Assembly (NCBI GenBank): GCA_026018925.1 | Contig: JAKSZU010000031.1 | Span: 12,142,648 to 12,206,647 of the forward strand | DNA: 64,000 nucleotides | From: Tupaia tana | Taxonomy: Eukaryota > Chordata > Mammalia > Scandentia > Tupaiidae | Direction: 5' to 3' | In this document: in pieces, positions 9,951 to 20,769 of the stretch | Layout: every line of letters begins with the position of its first letter | How positions within the stretch are numbered: position 1 is the first letter of the stretch | Notes under the pieces: model-generated | Seen by the model: only the letters and a program-made list of their open reading frames with translations | Told to the model about the DNA's origin: nothing | The model's database searches: none | Program-made: the position numbers and the translations under genes

Positions 9951-10235
9951 TTTTCCTCGTTTCTTTTTTTAAGATAGATTTTTTTTTTGTTATTAGGGTG
10001 CACGTGCTCACCAGAGACATACACAGGGAGAGACAGAGAGATAGAAAGTGAGAAATCACCCCCAGGGGGGATAGTGATACTCCATTCCCTTCTCCTCCAT
10101 TCTTCTCTCTGGATTTGGGGTATGCACGCACATGTGACCAGCATGAGTTTCAAGCCACTGGGTCTGGGAGTCAAACCATGGTCAGCCACATGAGAGTCCA
10201 ACACCTTAACCACTACACCACCTACTACCCACCTG
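9951..10235 (-). mobile_element. SINE-A with perfect 16-bp TSD
   Basis: ATTAGATCATATTTTC occurs at 9935-9950 and 10236-10251. Between them lies a full minus-strand copy ending CACCACCTACTACCC. Confidence 0.94.
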
Positions 10236-10251
10236 ATTAGATCATATTTTC

Positions 10252-11040
10252 AATGAGCTCCTTCCTGCAACACACCTCTACCCATAGGCATATCACATGC
10301 TTTGACCACAAGAATGTGAGTGGAATGTGAGTGCAAGTACATTTGAGCAGCAGGCTCAAGGCATTCCTTGGCTTCTCCTTCCTACCCTTCTGCATGAGGA
10401 CAGGATGGTGATTTCAGAATAGGTCCTATGTGGAGTCTAGTCTAGCTGAATCCAATGGAGCTCAACCGAGCTGTAGCTGACCTAAAGCCTCCCCATAACA
10501 TGAGCACACTTATTTTAATAGTGGGACTATTTGTTACTGCAGCAGAAACTGACCCATACATCACCTTTCTCCCAAATTTTGCCTTTTTTCTCCTCTTCTT
10601 ATTGTGTTACTCTGCCACTATCCTCTCAGGTTGTTCATCCTATTCCCAAACATGATTACTTTTCTTTAATTATTATTATTATTATTTTAATTTCAGCTCT
10701 CTCTTATTTATTCTCATTCACCAAGCTATCTTCAACTATCATTATACCAGCAACCTTATCCATTCATTTCTCCCTATTCAGAATCTCTGCTCTGATTCTG
10801 AAGTCAAGTTTGAGACTTGGATGATTGTTGATGCTCTTTATTGTAGCATTCTCATAAAGGTCACACCAAAGCAATGGTGCTAAGCTAGTCTTTGAGTAGG
10901 AACTTCCAGTCTTGCTTTGACAGTTAAAAATCTTCAGACTGAATCCCCAAGTTTCTAGAATGAAGTCTACAATTTTAGATTAGTAAGCATAGCTTCTGTT
11001 ACCTTTCATTTATTTCATCATTCATTATATTGCTTAATGC
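10252..11040. other. Repeat-poor spacer
   Basis: AT-rich unique sequence with only a short (ATT)n at 10670-10687. The 97-codon frame starting at 10531 has no recognisable domain and reads like chance. Confidence 0.5.
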
Positions 11041-11045
11041 AAAAA

Positions 11046-11300
11046 CATGTTTTAATTGCCAGAAGACAAGAGCAATCACCAGAAAGACAGAGATGCACAG
11101 AGAGAGGCAGAAATCCTCCCCAGTGAGGTATGGTCATACTATAGCCCCTTCTCCTCCATCTCTCCCCTCTGCTGGGATTTTGGGCACGCATGCACACACA
11201 CTCAGCATGATCTTCCAGCTACCAGGGCTGGGATTTGAACAATGTGATCACCTATGTGGGATGCAGCTGCCTAAACCACTAGGCCATGGAGCCAGCATCC
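11046..11300 (-). mobile_element. SINE-A, diverged
   Basis: TGTTTTAATTGCCAGAAGAC tail side, ATGGTCATACTATAGCCCC body, and a head with AACCACTAGGCCATGGAGCC. Confidence 0.75.
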
Positions 11301-11358
11301 CCCACACACAAATAAAGGATTCTTATTGGCACTCAAACATATCAAAACCTCTACTCAT

Positions 11359-11620
11359 GGGACCAGCAGTTAGCGTAATGACTATGTCGCTAGACTCCCA
11401 CGTAGTCGACCGCAGTTTGCGTTCTGGACCCGGTGGCTTAAAACTCACGCCGGGCGTGTGTGCGTGTGTGCCCAAGATTCTGGGAGGAAAGTGGAGGAGA
11501 AGGGACTGTGGCGTGGCCATCCCCCCGGGGGGTGATTTCTTGCTTTCTGTCTCTCTGTCTCTCTCTGTCTGGCGTGCGCACTCGCCCTATAGTGAAAACC
11601 TCTCCAAGAAAAAAACAAAA
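11359..11620 (+). mobile_element. SINE-A, young, with TSD
   Basis: GGGACCAGCAGTTAGCGTAATG to CCAAGAAAAAAAC. CTCTACTCAT flanks it at 11349-11358 and 11621-11630. Confidence 0.94.
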
Positions 11621-11677
11621 CTCTACTCATTAGAAATACCATGCCTGGGGTGTCTTTCATAACTCTGAGATGGGCTT

Positions 11678-11938
11678 TTGGGGTTTTTTTTTTTTGTAGG
11701 GGGCATGTGTTCACTAGAAAGACAGAGACAAAGAGACAGAAAGAAAGAAATCATTCCCCCTCGCCCCACCCCAGGGTATGGTGATGCTGCAATCCCTTCT
11801 CCTTCATTCTCATCTCTGGATTTGGGGCAGGCACACACACCCGCCTGGTTTGAGTCTTAACTCTCTGGGTCCAGGACTCGAACCACAGTCAACTACGTGG
11901 GAGTCTAGCAATATGACGCTGTGCCATCTGCTGGTCCC
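11678..11938 (-). mobile_element. SINE-A
   Basis: Poly-T, GTAGGGGGCATGTGTTCAC, GGTATGGTGATGCTGCAATC and CCATCTGCTGGTCCC. Confidence 0.88.
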
Positions 11939-12094
11939 ATGCAGGGCTATCTTTGACGAGCTTGGAGGTAGTGTCTATAGTGGGCAGAATGCCCAATTGC
12001 TCTTTATGAGGTGGGACATGACCTTTGCTTCCATCTTCATCTCTTTTTTTCTGACTTTGATCCTGCCTCCTTCTTATAGGGACCCTTTGATTGC

Positions 12095-13215
12095 TCTATC
12101 ATCACCATCACCACCTCCATTACCATCACCACCCATCACCACCTATCACCACCATCATCACCATCATCACCATCACCGTAATCACTACACTGTCATTATA
12201 ACCATTATAATCACTCTTCTATATCACTGTCATTATAATCACTGTTACCATCACCACCATCATCATCACCACCACCACCACCATCATCAGTAACACCACC
12301 ACCACCATCTTCAACACCATCATCATCCCATTATCATCATGCTCATTACCATCATCACCACCATTAGTACCATCCACACCATCATCTCCACCATCACCAT
12401 CATCATTATCTTCAGTATCAGTAACACCACCACTACCATCTTCACCACCACCATCATTCCCATCATCACCATCACCACCACCATCACCATCACCACCACC
12501 ATCACCACATTCACCACTATCATCACCATCATCGTAATCACTACACTGTCATTATAACCATTATAATCACTCTTCAATATCACTGTTATTATAATCACTG
12601 TTACCATCACCACCATCATCACCACCACCACCACCATCATCAGTAATACCACCACCACCTTCAACACCATCATCATCCCATTATCATCATGCTCATTACC
12701 ATCATCACCACTGTTAGTATCATCCACACCATCATCTCCACCATCACCATCATCATTACCTTCAGTATCAGTAACACCACCACCACCATCTTCACCACCA
12801 TCATCATTCCCATCATCACCATCACCACCACCATTACCATCACCACCATCATCACCATCACCACCATCACCACCATCACCACTATCATCACCATCATCGT
12901 AATCACTACAGTGTCATTATAACCATTATAATCACTCTTCTATATCACTGTCATTATAATCACTGTTACCATCACCACCACCACCACCATCATCAGTAAT
13001 ACCACCACCACCTTCAACACCATCATCATCCCATTATCATCATGCTCATTGCCATCATCACCACCATTAGTATCATCCACACCATCATCCCCACCATCAC
13101 CATCATTATCTTCCGTATCAGTAACACCACCACCACCATCTTCACCACCATCATCATTCCCATCATCACCATCACCACCACCATCACCATCACTACCATT
13201 ATCACCATTGTCTTT
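12095..13215. repeat. CAT/CAC-rich array with ~360 bp higher-order unit
   Basis: Trinucleotide blocks of CAT, CAC and ACC surround a ~75 bp interlude containing GTAATCACTAC...TGTCATTATAACCATTATAA. The interlude begins at 12178, 12534 and 12899, giving periods of 356 and 365 bp. The plus strand is almost free of G. Confidence 0.95.
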
Positions 13216-13890
13216 AGCTCCTGCAAAAGTCACTCTGCTCCTCTCTCTCTTTGAACATCACACCTTCAGACCACATAGACTTAGAGTAGATGTCCAAGAG
13301 GTTAGATTTTGCAAAGGCCTCTCTTTGGAGATCAAGCTTTGATAAGTTATTTATTTACTTTTTTTTACAAAATATTTACTTAAATCTCACATTGTATTTA
13401 CTGCTTGGTGGAGACCAAGTCTCCATAAAAATACCACATCTGACACCTTTTAGGATCCATTCATCCCAGTTAGATCATCTTGTTGGAGGATGACTCTTAT
13501 CTGTTCATAAAAAGCTTTTCATCTGTAAGAGAAAATACCACACTCCTGAATATTATCCAATTCCTTTCACACCTCTTAATGGAGCCTTAACAGTTATTTC
13601 TTCCTTTAAAAGACTTTTCTCTCTGGAGGTTATGGAATAACAGATGGAGACATGAACAGATGTAGAGGTGGATACGCCCAAAAGTTACACTTTTAAGGAA
13701 AAGCATGACTTGGGTAAAATTTTCAACTCCAAAAAATACATGAAATAATTCTGTTTTTTGGATTTTTTTTTTTTTTTTTTTTGGTTTGGCAATCTATTCA
13801 CATTTCAATACTCAAGGAAACAGATTTTAAAGTACAAATTCTACCACAGTGTAGCCTAAATCTAAATTTGGCTCTCAGCTACTGATTACT
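13216..13890. other. Unique spacer with a poly-T run
   Basis: No SINE words. A T-rich run at 13759-13783 could be an eroded A tail on the minus strand, but no element body follows it. Confidence 0.45.
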
Positions 13891-14230
13891 CAGCTGCTGC
13901 ACCTGGTAAAATATGGACGGTGATGCAACTGGCCCGAGGCAGACATGGTGGACTGTGCATCAACCCCCATGCATCCCTTCCAATACTGGGGAGGAGTTCT
14001 CCGGGCAAGGACTACATTTCCCATGAGCCCTTGCATCCCTTCCAATACTGGGGAGGAGTTCTCCGGGCAAAGACTACATTTCCCATGAGCCCTTGCATCG
14101 ACCCGAGTCACGTGATCCTTCTAAGCAAATGGAGTGCTGTCCTTGGCAGTCTCCGGTGGTAAAGGTCTGGGGCTGCCTCTTCCATTTCTCCTCCTATTCC
14201 CCAGTGAATAAAGAGAGTATAAGGCATAGG
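13891..14230 (+). promoter_or_regulatory. Possible LTR U3 or relic promoter with duplicated motif
   Basis: It holds a 62-bp direct repeat with two ACTACATTTCCCA motifs, a CACGTG E-box at 14109-14114 and AATAAA at 14207-14212. A duplicated U3 followed by a poly(A) signal fits an ERV LTR; a decayed cellular promoter also fits. I see no clear TG...CA termini. Confidence 0.35.
13971..14094 (+). repeat. Two tandem 62-bp units, each with a ZNF143-type motif
   Basis: GCATCCCTTCCAATACTGGG starts at 13971 and recurs 62 bp later, broken across a line at 14033. ACTACATTTCCCATGAGCCC lies at 14011-14030 and 14073-14092. Only one or two bases differ between units. Confidence 0.9.
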
Positions 14231-14267
14231 AGAAGAGGAAGGGACAAGGTGGTAAGAAAATGAGTCC

Positions 14268-14446
14268 CTGGCACCGGGAGATGGCGTGGTGGTTAAGATG
14301 CTGGACTCTCACATGGCCGGCCATGGTTCAAGTCCTGGATGTGACAGTCTGCTTTCTTGTTTTCCCTCCCTTGTCTCTTTCTGGTGAAATGAAATAATAA
14401 TAATACAAATAAAATAAAATAAAATATTTAAAAAAAAAAGAAAAGA
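14268..14446 (+). mobile_element. SINE-B
   Basis: GCACCGGGAGATGGCGTGGTGG head, box B GGTTCAAGTCC, CTGGTGAAATGAAATAATAA tail with AAAAT repeats. Confidence 0.82.
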
Positions 14447-14572
14447 AAATGAGTTCTTGAATCGCCACCAATGTTGACCACTGAAAAGTGGGTACCATTT
14501 GGCTCTGTGTTAGCTAGTTTGTCTGTCCTCTCTTTCTCTCTCTCTTTTCTTTTTCCTGTTTTTCTTTCTTTT

Positions 14573-14800
14573 GGGTTTTTGCTATAGGGCATGTATGCTC
14601 ACTGGAGAGAGAGAGAGAGAGAGAGGGAGAGAGAGGGAGAGAACCCTCAAGAGAAGGCCACTCTGAAACCCCTTCTCCATTCTCCTCTTATGCTTTTGAG
14701 CAGGCACGCACACACACCAGGTGTTTTCCAAGCTGCCGGGTCCAGGACCTGAGCCACGTGGTGATCGAGCTGCCCTCACCACGTCACCACCTGCTGGCCC
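14573..14800 (-). mobile_element. SINE-A, shortened body
   Basis: GGTTTTTGCTATAGGGCATG, (GA)n at 14599-14640, then CCCTTCTCCATTCTCCTC to CACCACCTGCTGGCCC. Confidence 0.8.
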
Positions 14801-15058
14801 TGTCCGCCCTTCCTTACCCTGACTGCCTCTGTACTGTTCGGGAACCTCTGTTGTTTGAAAAGTAGGAAACAAAGACCATGGAGACCTACCTGTGCTGCTC
14901 TGAGGGCTATGTTACCCACAATGCTGGTCTGCAAACATGGCGTTGTGTCTAAATGACATGACGCTTGTGAAGAACCGCCTAGGGAACGGATGAAAATGGA
15001 AATAAAAACTATTACTATCATGATTCTTGTTATTGCTTTCTTTTAAGTCTACTTATCT

Positions 15059-15518
15059 TGTAGAGTGCCACCGAATGAATCACCAGCAAAGCTGGATTAA
15101 GGCTAAAGGGAGTCTTTATTAGCTGGCCAGCGATGTCAGACAGCCTGAGGCTCGGGCTGAGAGTCTGAACTGCAGCCCCGACCGAAGTTTGAGCAGTCAT
15201 TTCATAGGGGGTCGGTAACCAGGGGTGTCTAAGCTAGCAGTTCCAGAAGTTGAATCAAGCAGGTTAATGATTTCTGAGGGGAGCGGGGTTTCCATGCAAG
15301 CAGCTCCATTGCTAAACAGGAGGGTTTGGGGCTAGTTAGCAAAGACAGCAGCAGGTACAGGGTGTCGTCCCGGATGTGATTTTCTGTATGGCTAGCACGA
15401 GCTGTTTTCTCATGGGAAGAGCAAGCAGGTTTACAGAAGCAGCCAGCCATGTCAGGGTGAGGGAACAAAATGGACGAACTGTTGCTCATGGGCAAGATCT
15501 AATGTGCGACCTTCCACA
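15059..15518 (-). mobile_element. Solo LTR (ERV1-like), 4-bp TSD
   Basis: 460 bp with TG...CA ends on the plus strand (TGTAGAGTGCC to CTTCCACA). ATCT duplicates at 15055-15058 and 15519-15522. A reversed AATAAA at 15115-15120 sets transcription on the minus strand. The 4-bp duplication is typical of gammaretrovirus-like elements. There is no internal viral sequence. Confidence 0.88.
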
Positions 15519-15522
15519 ATCT

Positions 15523-15719
15523 CTCCTGTGAGAGAGACACAGAAAGAGAGAGATGCATCCCCAGTGGGATTTCCACCTTGCGAGCAACCCCCGAGCACCC
15601 CCGGTCTCCTCCAGCCGAGACCCCAGCCTGTGTGTGCATGTCTGGCAGGTACAAAGAGAACCCGGGACCTTCTCATGTCTGTCCTGCTGTGTCCATGCTC
15701 CGCCACCCGCTGGCCCCGG
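15523..15719 (-). mobile_element. SINE-A, diverged, tail end replaced
   Basis: GAGAGAGACACAGAAAG start, CCCAGTGGGATTTCC body and CCACCCGCTGGCCCC end. The LTR is inserted immediately beside it, so the tail side is lost or displaced. Confidence 0.6.
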
Positions 15720-15829
15720 TTATTACTGTGTTCTTGCTGAAGTGATAGCTCAACTCGAATTTGGACCATCAGTTCAAAAATTTTTTAAATTGCTCGCATA
15801 TAACTGCCATTTAAGCTATATGAAAGAAT

Positions 15830-16089
15830 GCTTTTTTTTAGCTGTTTTTGTCTTAGGCGTGTGCACTCACCAGAGAAAAAGAGACTGAGACAGTGAGAGG
15901 GAAAGTGAGAAATCACCCCCCGGGGGGATGGCCACGCCGCAATCCCTTCTCCTCCATTCTCCTCTCGGGATCTTGGGCACGCACGCACATGCGCCTGGCA
16001 TGAGTTTCAAGGCACTGGGTCTGGGACTTGATCTGCGGTCGACTACATGGGAGTCCAGCGACCTAGCCATGACGCCAACTGCTGGTCCC
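15830..16089 (-). mobile_element. SINE-A
   Basis: Poly-T, GGCGTGTGCACTCACCAG, CCCCCCGGGGGGATGGCCACG, ending GCCAACTGCTGGTCCC. Confidence 0.92.
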
Positions 16090-16127
16090 CCCAAAATTCT
16101 TCAATAATATAGAAGACTTAAGAGTTT

Positions 16128-16312
16128 GGGGCCAGCAGGTGGCATGGTAGGTAAGGTGCTGGACTCCTACATGGCTGATTGTGGTTCAAGTCCCAGACCT
16201 GGTGACTTGCTGTCTAATTTTCAATCTCTCTCTTTCTCTCTGTCTTTCTGGTGACCACACACGTCCCATAGCAAATTAATAACAACAACAATAAATTAAA
16301 CAAATAATTTGT
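16128..16312 (+). mobile_element. SINE-B with GACCACACACGTCCCATAGC tail variant
   Basis: GGGGCCAGCAGGTGGCATGG head and GGTTCAAGTCCC box B, then CATAGCAAATTAATAACAAC. It joins a SINE-A-like CCATAGC word to a SINE-B AT-rich end. Confidence 0.85.
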
Positions 16313-16375
16313 AAAAGAGTCTGAAGATTGTGACTGGCATCTTGTCGAGCATTTTAGTGGACTGCACCATGAATA

Positions 16376-16446
16376 CCTGGTTGTCAGGAAAGTCATGACA
16401 TATTTTTCTATGCGAAAATGCATCAGGACTTGTCTCACGACCCAGT
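16376..16446. mobile_element. Short mariner-like MITE
   Basis: The two halves are imperfect inverted repeats: GGTTGTCAGGAAAGTCATGA on the left and the complement of CATCAGGACTTGTCTCACGA on the right. It shares GGAAAGTCATGACMTATTTT with the 18547 copy. Confidence 0.6.
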
Positions 16447-16587
16447 CATTTCATACATGCAAGTTTGCACACACATGGGACCTTCACCTGGCTGCAGAGA
16501 ACCTTCCTCCATCATTCATCCCAGGGGAAAGCATGACTTGGCCACACAGTCCCATGAGTCTAAACAAATTATAGCCTAAAGATTTTC

Positions 16588-16857
16588 TTTTTCTTTTTCC
16601 TTTTATTTTTTTCCTATTAGCATTATGTGTTCACCAGAGAGAGACAGAAAGTCAGAGAGAGAGAGAGAGATGAAAACAGCCTCCATGAGGAATGGTCACG
16701 CTGAAATCCCTTCTCCTGCATCTCTCTCTCCTCTCAGGGTTTTGGGCGTGCCCGCACGTGCACCCCATGTGTTTCTCAAGCCACCGGTTCTAGACTTGAA
16801 CCGTATGGTCATCCATGTGGGGTCAGCCACCTTAACCACTAGGTCACGGGCTGGCCC
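16588..16857 (-). mobile_element. SINE-A
   Basis: TTATTAGCATTATGTGTTCAC tail side, (GA)n, GGAATGGTCACGCTGAAATC, and CACTAGGTCACGGGCTGGCC at the head. Confidence 0.82.
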
Positions 16858-16872
16858 TAACGTCCTTTCATA

Positions 16873-17090
16873 CGGCCAGCAAATGGCGTAGTGGCTATGT
16901 CGCTGGACTCCCACGTGGCCGACAGTGGCTCAAGTCTCAGACCCGGTGCCTTGAAACTCATGCCAGGCGCGTGTGCGTGGGTGCCCAAGATCCCGAGAGG
17001 AGAATGGAGGAGAAGGGACTGCAGCGTGGCTGGTCAAATTAAAAATAATAATAATAATAATAATAACAAATGGAATGAAATAAATATTGT
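16873..17090 (+). mobile_element. SINE-A body fused to a SINE-B tail
   Basis: A CpG-rich SINE-A reads from GGCCAGCAAATGGCGTAGTGG to GGGACTGCAGCGTGG. It then switches directly to CTGGTCAAATTAAAAATAAT, the SINE-B tail. The SINE-A GGTGATTTCTC block and CT-rich part are absent. Confidence 0.85.
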
Positions 17091-18197
17091 TTTTAAAACA
17101 GTACTTTTTCATTTTAAAAGAAGCCATAAGGAAGTTTGGGACTACGTATGCATTTGTAGTGGTATTGTTAATTCAACTTTCTGAACGGTGCCCACATGGC
17201 TTTTGGAAGGAGAAAGCAATATTATTTTCCATGAATTTCCAGCAGCACGGAATTTTAAGAGCACAAGGCAGAGACAAGCAAACAAACAACCCTAAGCGAT
17301 TCCATGCACAGTGTGAGGGCTCCCACTCCCGCTTTTTATTATTGCCCGTTCTAGAAACGTTTGTGAAGTATGCCAACAGAAGGCACTAAATTCATTCCCC
17401 AAGCCTGGAGGAGGGCGTGTTGCAGAGGACCGTTTTCTTCGAGATTGGACTTGAAATGGTTATAAACGCGGGTTACGAGCAGCAGAAGCTTTGGGAAAAA
17501 TTTGTTTTTCCCCCTGAATAACAGTAGGATGCTGGGGTCTATTTTCAATAAATAAACAGCTGAAGGAAGAGATAACAAATGATGTTCAGAAGTCCAGATG
17601 GAAGCCCACCATGGTTTTATGATTGTGTTGTTGATTCTGGAAAGTGAGACTTTTATTAAGACAAGATTTAAACTAACAGGGGGGAAAAAAACAACTCAGA
17701 TTTTTTTTTTTTTTTTTCCCTATAGAAAATACTGCGTTTTGTGCATTTCAGAATGGGGAGACATAATCTTTCTTGACAGTCTCCGGGCAGAAACCAGACC
17801 CTGCCAGGCCACCCACTATGAGGCCAGGTTTGCGGAGGGAGGGGGATGGCGGTGAGGAGGAAGGATTTGCCGCCCTGCTGAGAGACCGGCCGAGCTCCCA
17901 GCGTTTTCACACGCACAGCTGCAACTGCAGAGCTTTTGTGCAGAGCCGCTGCTTCCTGTTGTGGCTGTTCTAAAGAACAAAACTCAGAAAAACCAAAAGA
18001 ATGGAACCGATGATGTGCAATCCCAATGCTCCAGGATAAATATCCCAAACTTGTTTGGACGTGGGTAAGTGGGTGTAGGCCGTAGCACTTCCGTCTTGTG
18101 GATAAACCAAACGTGGGATTTGAAGCTCACTGTGGAGGCGGGCGGTGGTGGAGGTGGTGGTGGGGAGGGTATTGGGAGAAGATGATGCACAGACGCA
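17091..18197. other. Repeat-poor spacer, about 1.1 kb
   Basis: No recognised mobile element apart from a poly-T at 17701-17717. A G-rich stretch at 18133-18175 has several GGG runs. No frame longer than about 126 codons and none with a recognisable domain. Confidence 0.5.
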
Positions 18198-18211
18198 AGA
18201 GGGCATGTAGG

Positions 18212-18468
18212 GGGACCAGCAGTTGGTGTAATGGCTACGTCACTGGACTCCCATGTAGTTGACTGCGGTTTGAGTCCCAGACCTGGTAGCTTAAACTCAC
18301 ACCAGGTGCGTGTGCGTGCGTGCCCAAGATCCTGAGAGGAGAATGGAGGAGAAGGGATTGAAGCGTGGTCATCCTCCCTGGGGGGTGATTTCTCGCTTTC
18401 TGTCTCTCTGTCTCTGTCTGTCTGTCTGGTGAGTGCATGCGCCCTGTAGCAAAAACTTTTCCAAAAAA
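18212..18468 (+). mobile_element. SINE-A with 14-bp TSD
   Basis: GGGACCAGCAGTTGGTGTAATGG to CAAAAACTTTTCC. AGAGGGCATGTAGG flanks it at 18198-18211 and 18469-18482. Confidence 0.94.
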
Positions 18469-18546
18469 AGAGGGCATGTAGGCGAATACTCGGTTATGGA
18501 GTGGAATACCACCGACACTTAAAATAGGTTGTTGACAGTTCAATAC

Positions 18547-18630
18547 AATGGGTCGTCGGAAAAGTCATGACCTATTTTTCTACATTTTCTATGCTATAGT
18601 AGGTCAGGACGTTTCTGAGAACTCAGTGTC
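18547..18630. mobile_element. Short mariner-like MITE
   Basis: The left end GGGTCGTCGGAAAAGTCATG matches the 16376 and 62033 copies. The right end AGGTCAGGACGTTTCTGAG is its diverged inverted copy. Confidence 0.6.
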
Positions 18631-19026
18631 CTTCACAAAGAAAGCAAAAGAAACATCGTAGAAGTATGGCCAAATGTGCCCCGCTTCATACAACACTGAA
18701 CTTTGAAGCAGGTAGATTCATGTGTATTCTTGGTGTGGTTCTCACACCCTGCGTGACGCTTTCAAAAACCATACTCCGCTCTACCACGTAGACAGCATTG
18801 TTAGGGAAACTAACAATCACTGTAAAAGGTGATAATGTTGGACGTGAGAAAAAAAGGTTTCTTTTTTGTCCCACAAACAATATATGATTTGCACGTGCCG
18901 CTGGTATTAGTCAGTTCTGTGATAGGGACGTGTTTTTGATGATTGTGTCCACCCTGGCAAACACGCTTCCTGAAATCTCTGCAATTTGGAGATGCGTAAT
19001 TGTTACAGTGGAAACAAAGAACATCC
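18631..19026. other. Unique spacer
   Basis: No element or gene recognised. Confidence 0.45.
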
Positions 19027-19282
19027 TGGGCCAGCAGGTGGTGTACTGGTTATGGTGGTAGACTCGCACAAGGGTGACCACAGTTCGAGTCCCAGACCCA
19101 GCAGGATGTGAATCACACCAGGTGAGGGTGTGTGTGCGTGCGTGCCCCAGATCCCAGGATAATGGAGGAGAAGGGATTGCAGCATGGCCATCTCTCCCGG
19201 AGAGTGATTTCTCACTTTCCCTCTCTCTTTGTCTTTCCAGTGAGTGCATTCACCCTATGGCAAAAACCTAAAAAAAAAAGTA
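19027..19282 (+). mobile_element. SINE-A
   Basis: GGGCCAGCAGGTGGTGTACTGG head, GTTCGAGTCCC box B, CCCTATGGCAAAAACC tail. Confidence 0.88.
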
Positions 19283-19337
19283 AATTAATATATATTTACA
19301 GCTCTTACCTATTTCCATAGTAACCTCCAACAAAGGT

Positions 19338-19682
19338 CTCAATTTCCCCTTCCTTCCTTCCTTCCTTCCTTCCTTCCTTCCTTCCTTCCTTCCTTCCTTC
19401 TTTCCTTTCTTTTCTTTCTTTCTTTCTTTTTTAGAGGTTTTTGCTATAGGGCGCATGCGCTCACCAGCCAGCCAGAGAGAGACAGAGAGACAGAAAATGA
19501 GAACTCACCCCCCTGGAGGGATGGCCACACCACAGTCCCTTCTCCTTCATTCTCCTTTTGGGATCTTGGGTACGCACGCACATGCGCCCGGTGTGAGTTT
19601 AAGCCACCAGGTCCGGGACTCGAACCACAGTCTACTACATGGGAGTCCAGCGACATAGCCATCATGCCAGCTGCTGGTCCCA
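19338..19682 (-). mobile_element. SINE-A whose A tail has become a (GGAA)n array
   Basis: TTCC repeats at 19347-19400 and TTTC repeats to 19433 precede GAGGTTTTTGCTATAGGGCGC. The element ends GCCAGCTGCTGGTCCC. Confidence 0.9.
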
Positions 19683-19739
19683 ATATCACTTTTATTTTTG
19701 ATACACGTGAAATCACAACTGAAAATTATTTATCATCAT

Positions 19740-19912
19740 AATACATGTAATATATTTATAATGATAAATAATTATTTTTTATTTATCAATTATTATTATT
19801 ATTCAATTTGACCAGAGAGACAGAAAGCAAGCCGCCAGGCCCAGGACTTGACGTGTGGTCAGCCATGTAGGAGCCCAGCGTCTTAACCACCACACCACCT
19901 CCCAGCGCCCCC
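19740..19912 (-). mobile_element. SINE-B
   Basis: ATTATTATTATTCAATTTGACC tail and AGCAAGCCGCCAGGCCCAGG, ending CACCACCTCCCAGCGCCC. Confidence 0.85.
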
Positions 19913-20185
19913 AAGATGAGAACATCACTTTTAGTTTGTAATCGAAGTTTGCAACTTGAATTTCCTCCCCAAAGATCAACAAGCTGCAAGCACCCACTAA
20001 TGAAGGTCTTAACTATAATGGAAGGATAAAGAAAGGAAGCGAGGGAAGGGAAAGAATGTTGGGCCTGGGGTCAGACCTGGGTACCCCTTGCTATGGAGCT
20101 GGCACTGGCAACATTGTTTCATCCTTTGCCCACTGGCAACATTGGTTCATCTCACCTTGTGCTTGCTGCAACATTGTATCATTCT

Positions 20186-20366
20186 TTTATTTTTAAAGAA
20201 TCATTTAATTTAATTTAATTTGTTTCAATTTGGCCAGCGAGGGACAGAATGAGAGAGAGCGAGAGAGATGGAAAGTGAGAAAGCAAGCAGCCAGGTCTGG
20301 GACTTGAACCGTGGTCAGCTATGTGGGAGTCCAGTGCCCTTAAGCACCATGCCACATGCAGGCCCC
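20186..20366 (-). mobile_element. SINE-B, first of three in a row
   Basis: TTTAATTTAATTTAATTTG tail, GGACAGAATGAGAGAG, end CCACATGCAGGCCCC. Confidence 0.85.
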
Positions 20367-20535
20367 ATCATCATTATATTATTATTATTATTATTATTAT
20401 TATTACTCAAGTTTGAGCAGAGACAGACAGAGAGAAAGAGAGACTGAGAAAGCAAACCACCAGGTCCAGGACTTGAACCATGGTTGACTACGTGGGAGTC
20501 CAGCTCCTCAAACACTACACCAGCCAGCAGCCCCA
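20367..20535 (-). mobile_element. SINE-B, second of three in a row
   Basis: ATT repeats at 20374-20404, TCAAGTTTGAGCAGAGAC, end CACCAGCCAGCAGCCCC. Confidence 0.85.
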
Positions 20536-20748
20536 TAATGGTGTTTTTGTTTGTTTGTTTTTTAATAATGATTAATTTAATCTAATTTATTATTATTATT
20601 ATTATTTAATTTGCCAGAGCTCATGTGTGTTCATGAGACAGAGACAGAGAGAGAAAGTAGGAAAGCAAGCCTCCAGGTCCTGACTCGAACCACAGTCAGC
20701 CACGTGAGAGTGCAGCGCCCTTAACCACCACGCCCCCTGCTGACTCCA
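20536..20748 (-). mobile_element. SINE-B, third of three in a row
   Basis: GTTTGTTTGTTTTTTAATAATG tail, CCAGAGCTCATGTGTGTTC, end CACGCCCCCTGCTGACTCC. Confidence 0.85.
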
Positions 20749-20769
20749 CAATGGTGTTTTTTAAGCTTA

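Noticed and set aside
11778-12293. Open frame ending in a long poly-His tract
   Set aside because: The His run is the CAT/CAC microsatellite read in one frame. The neighbouring frames give Thr/Ile or Val/Met repeats of the same array.
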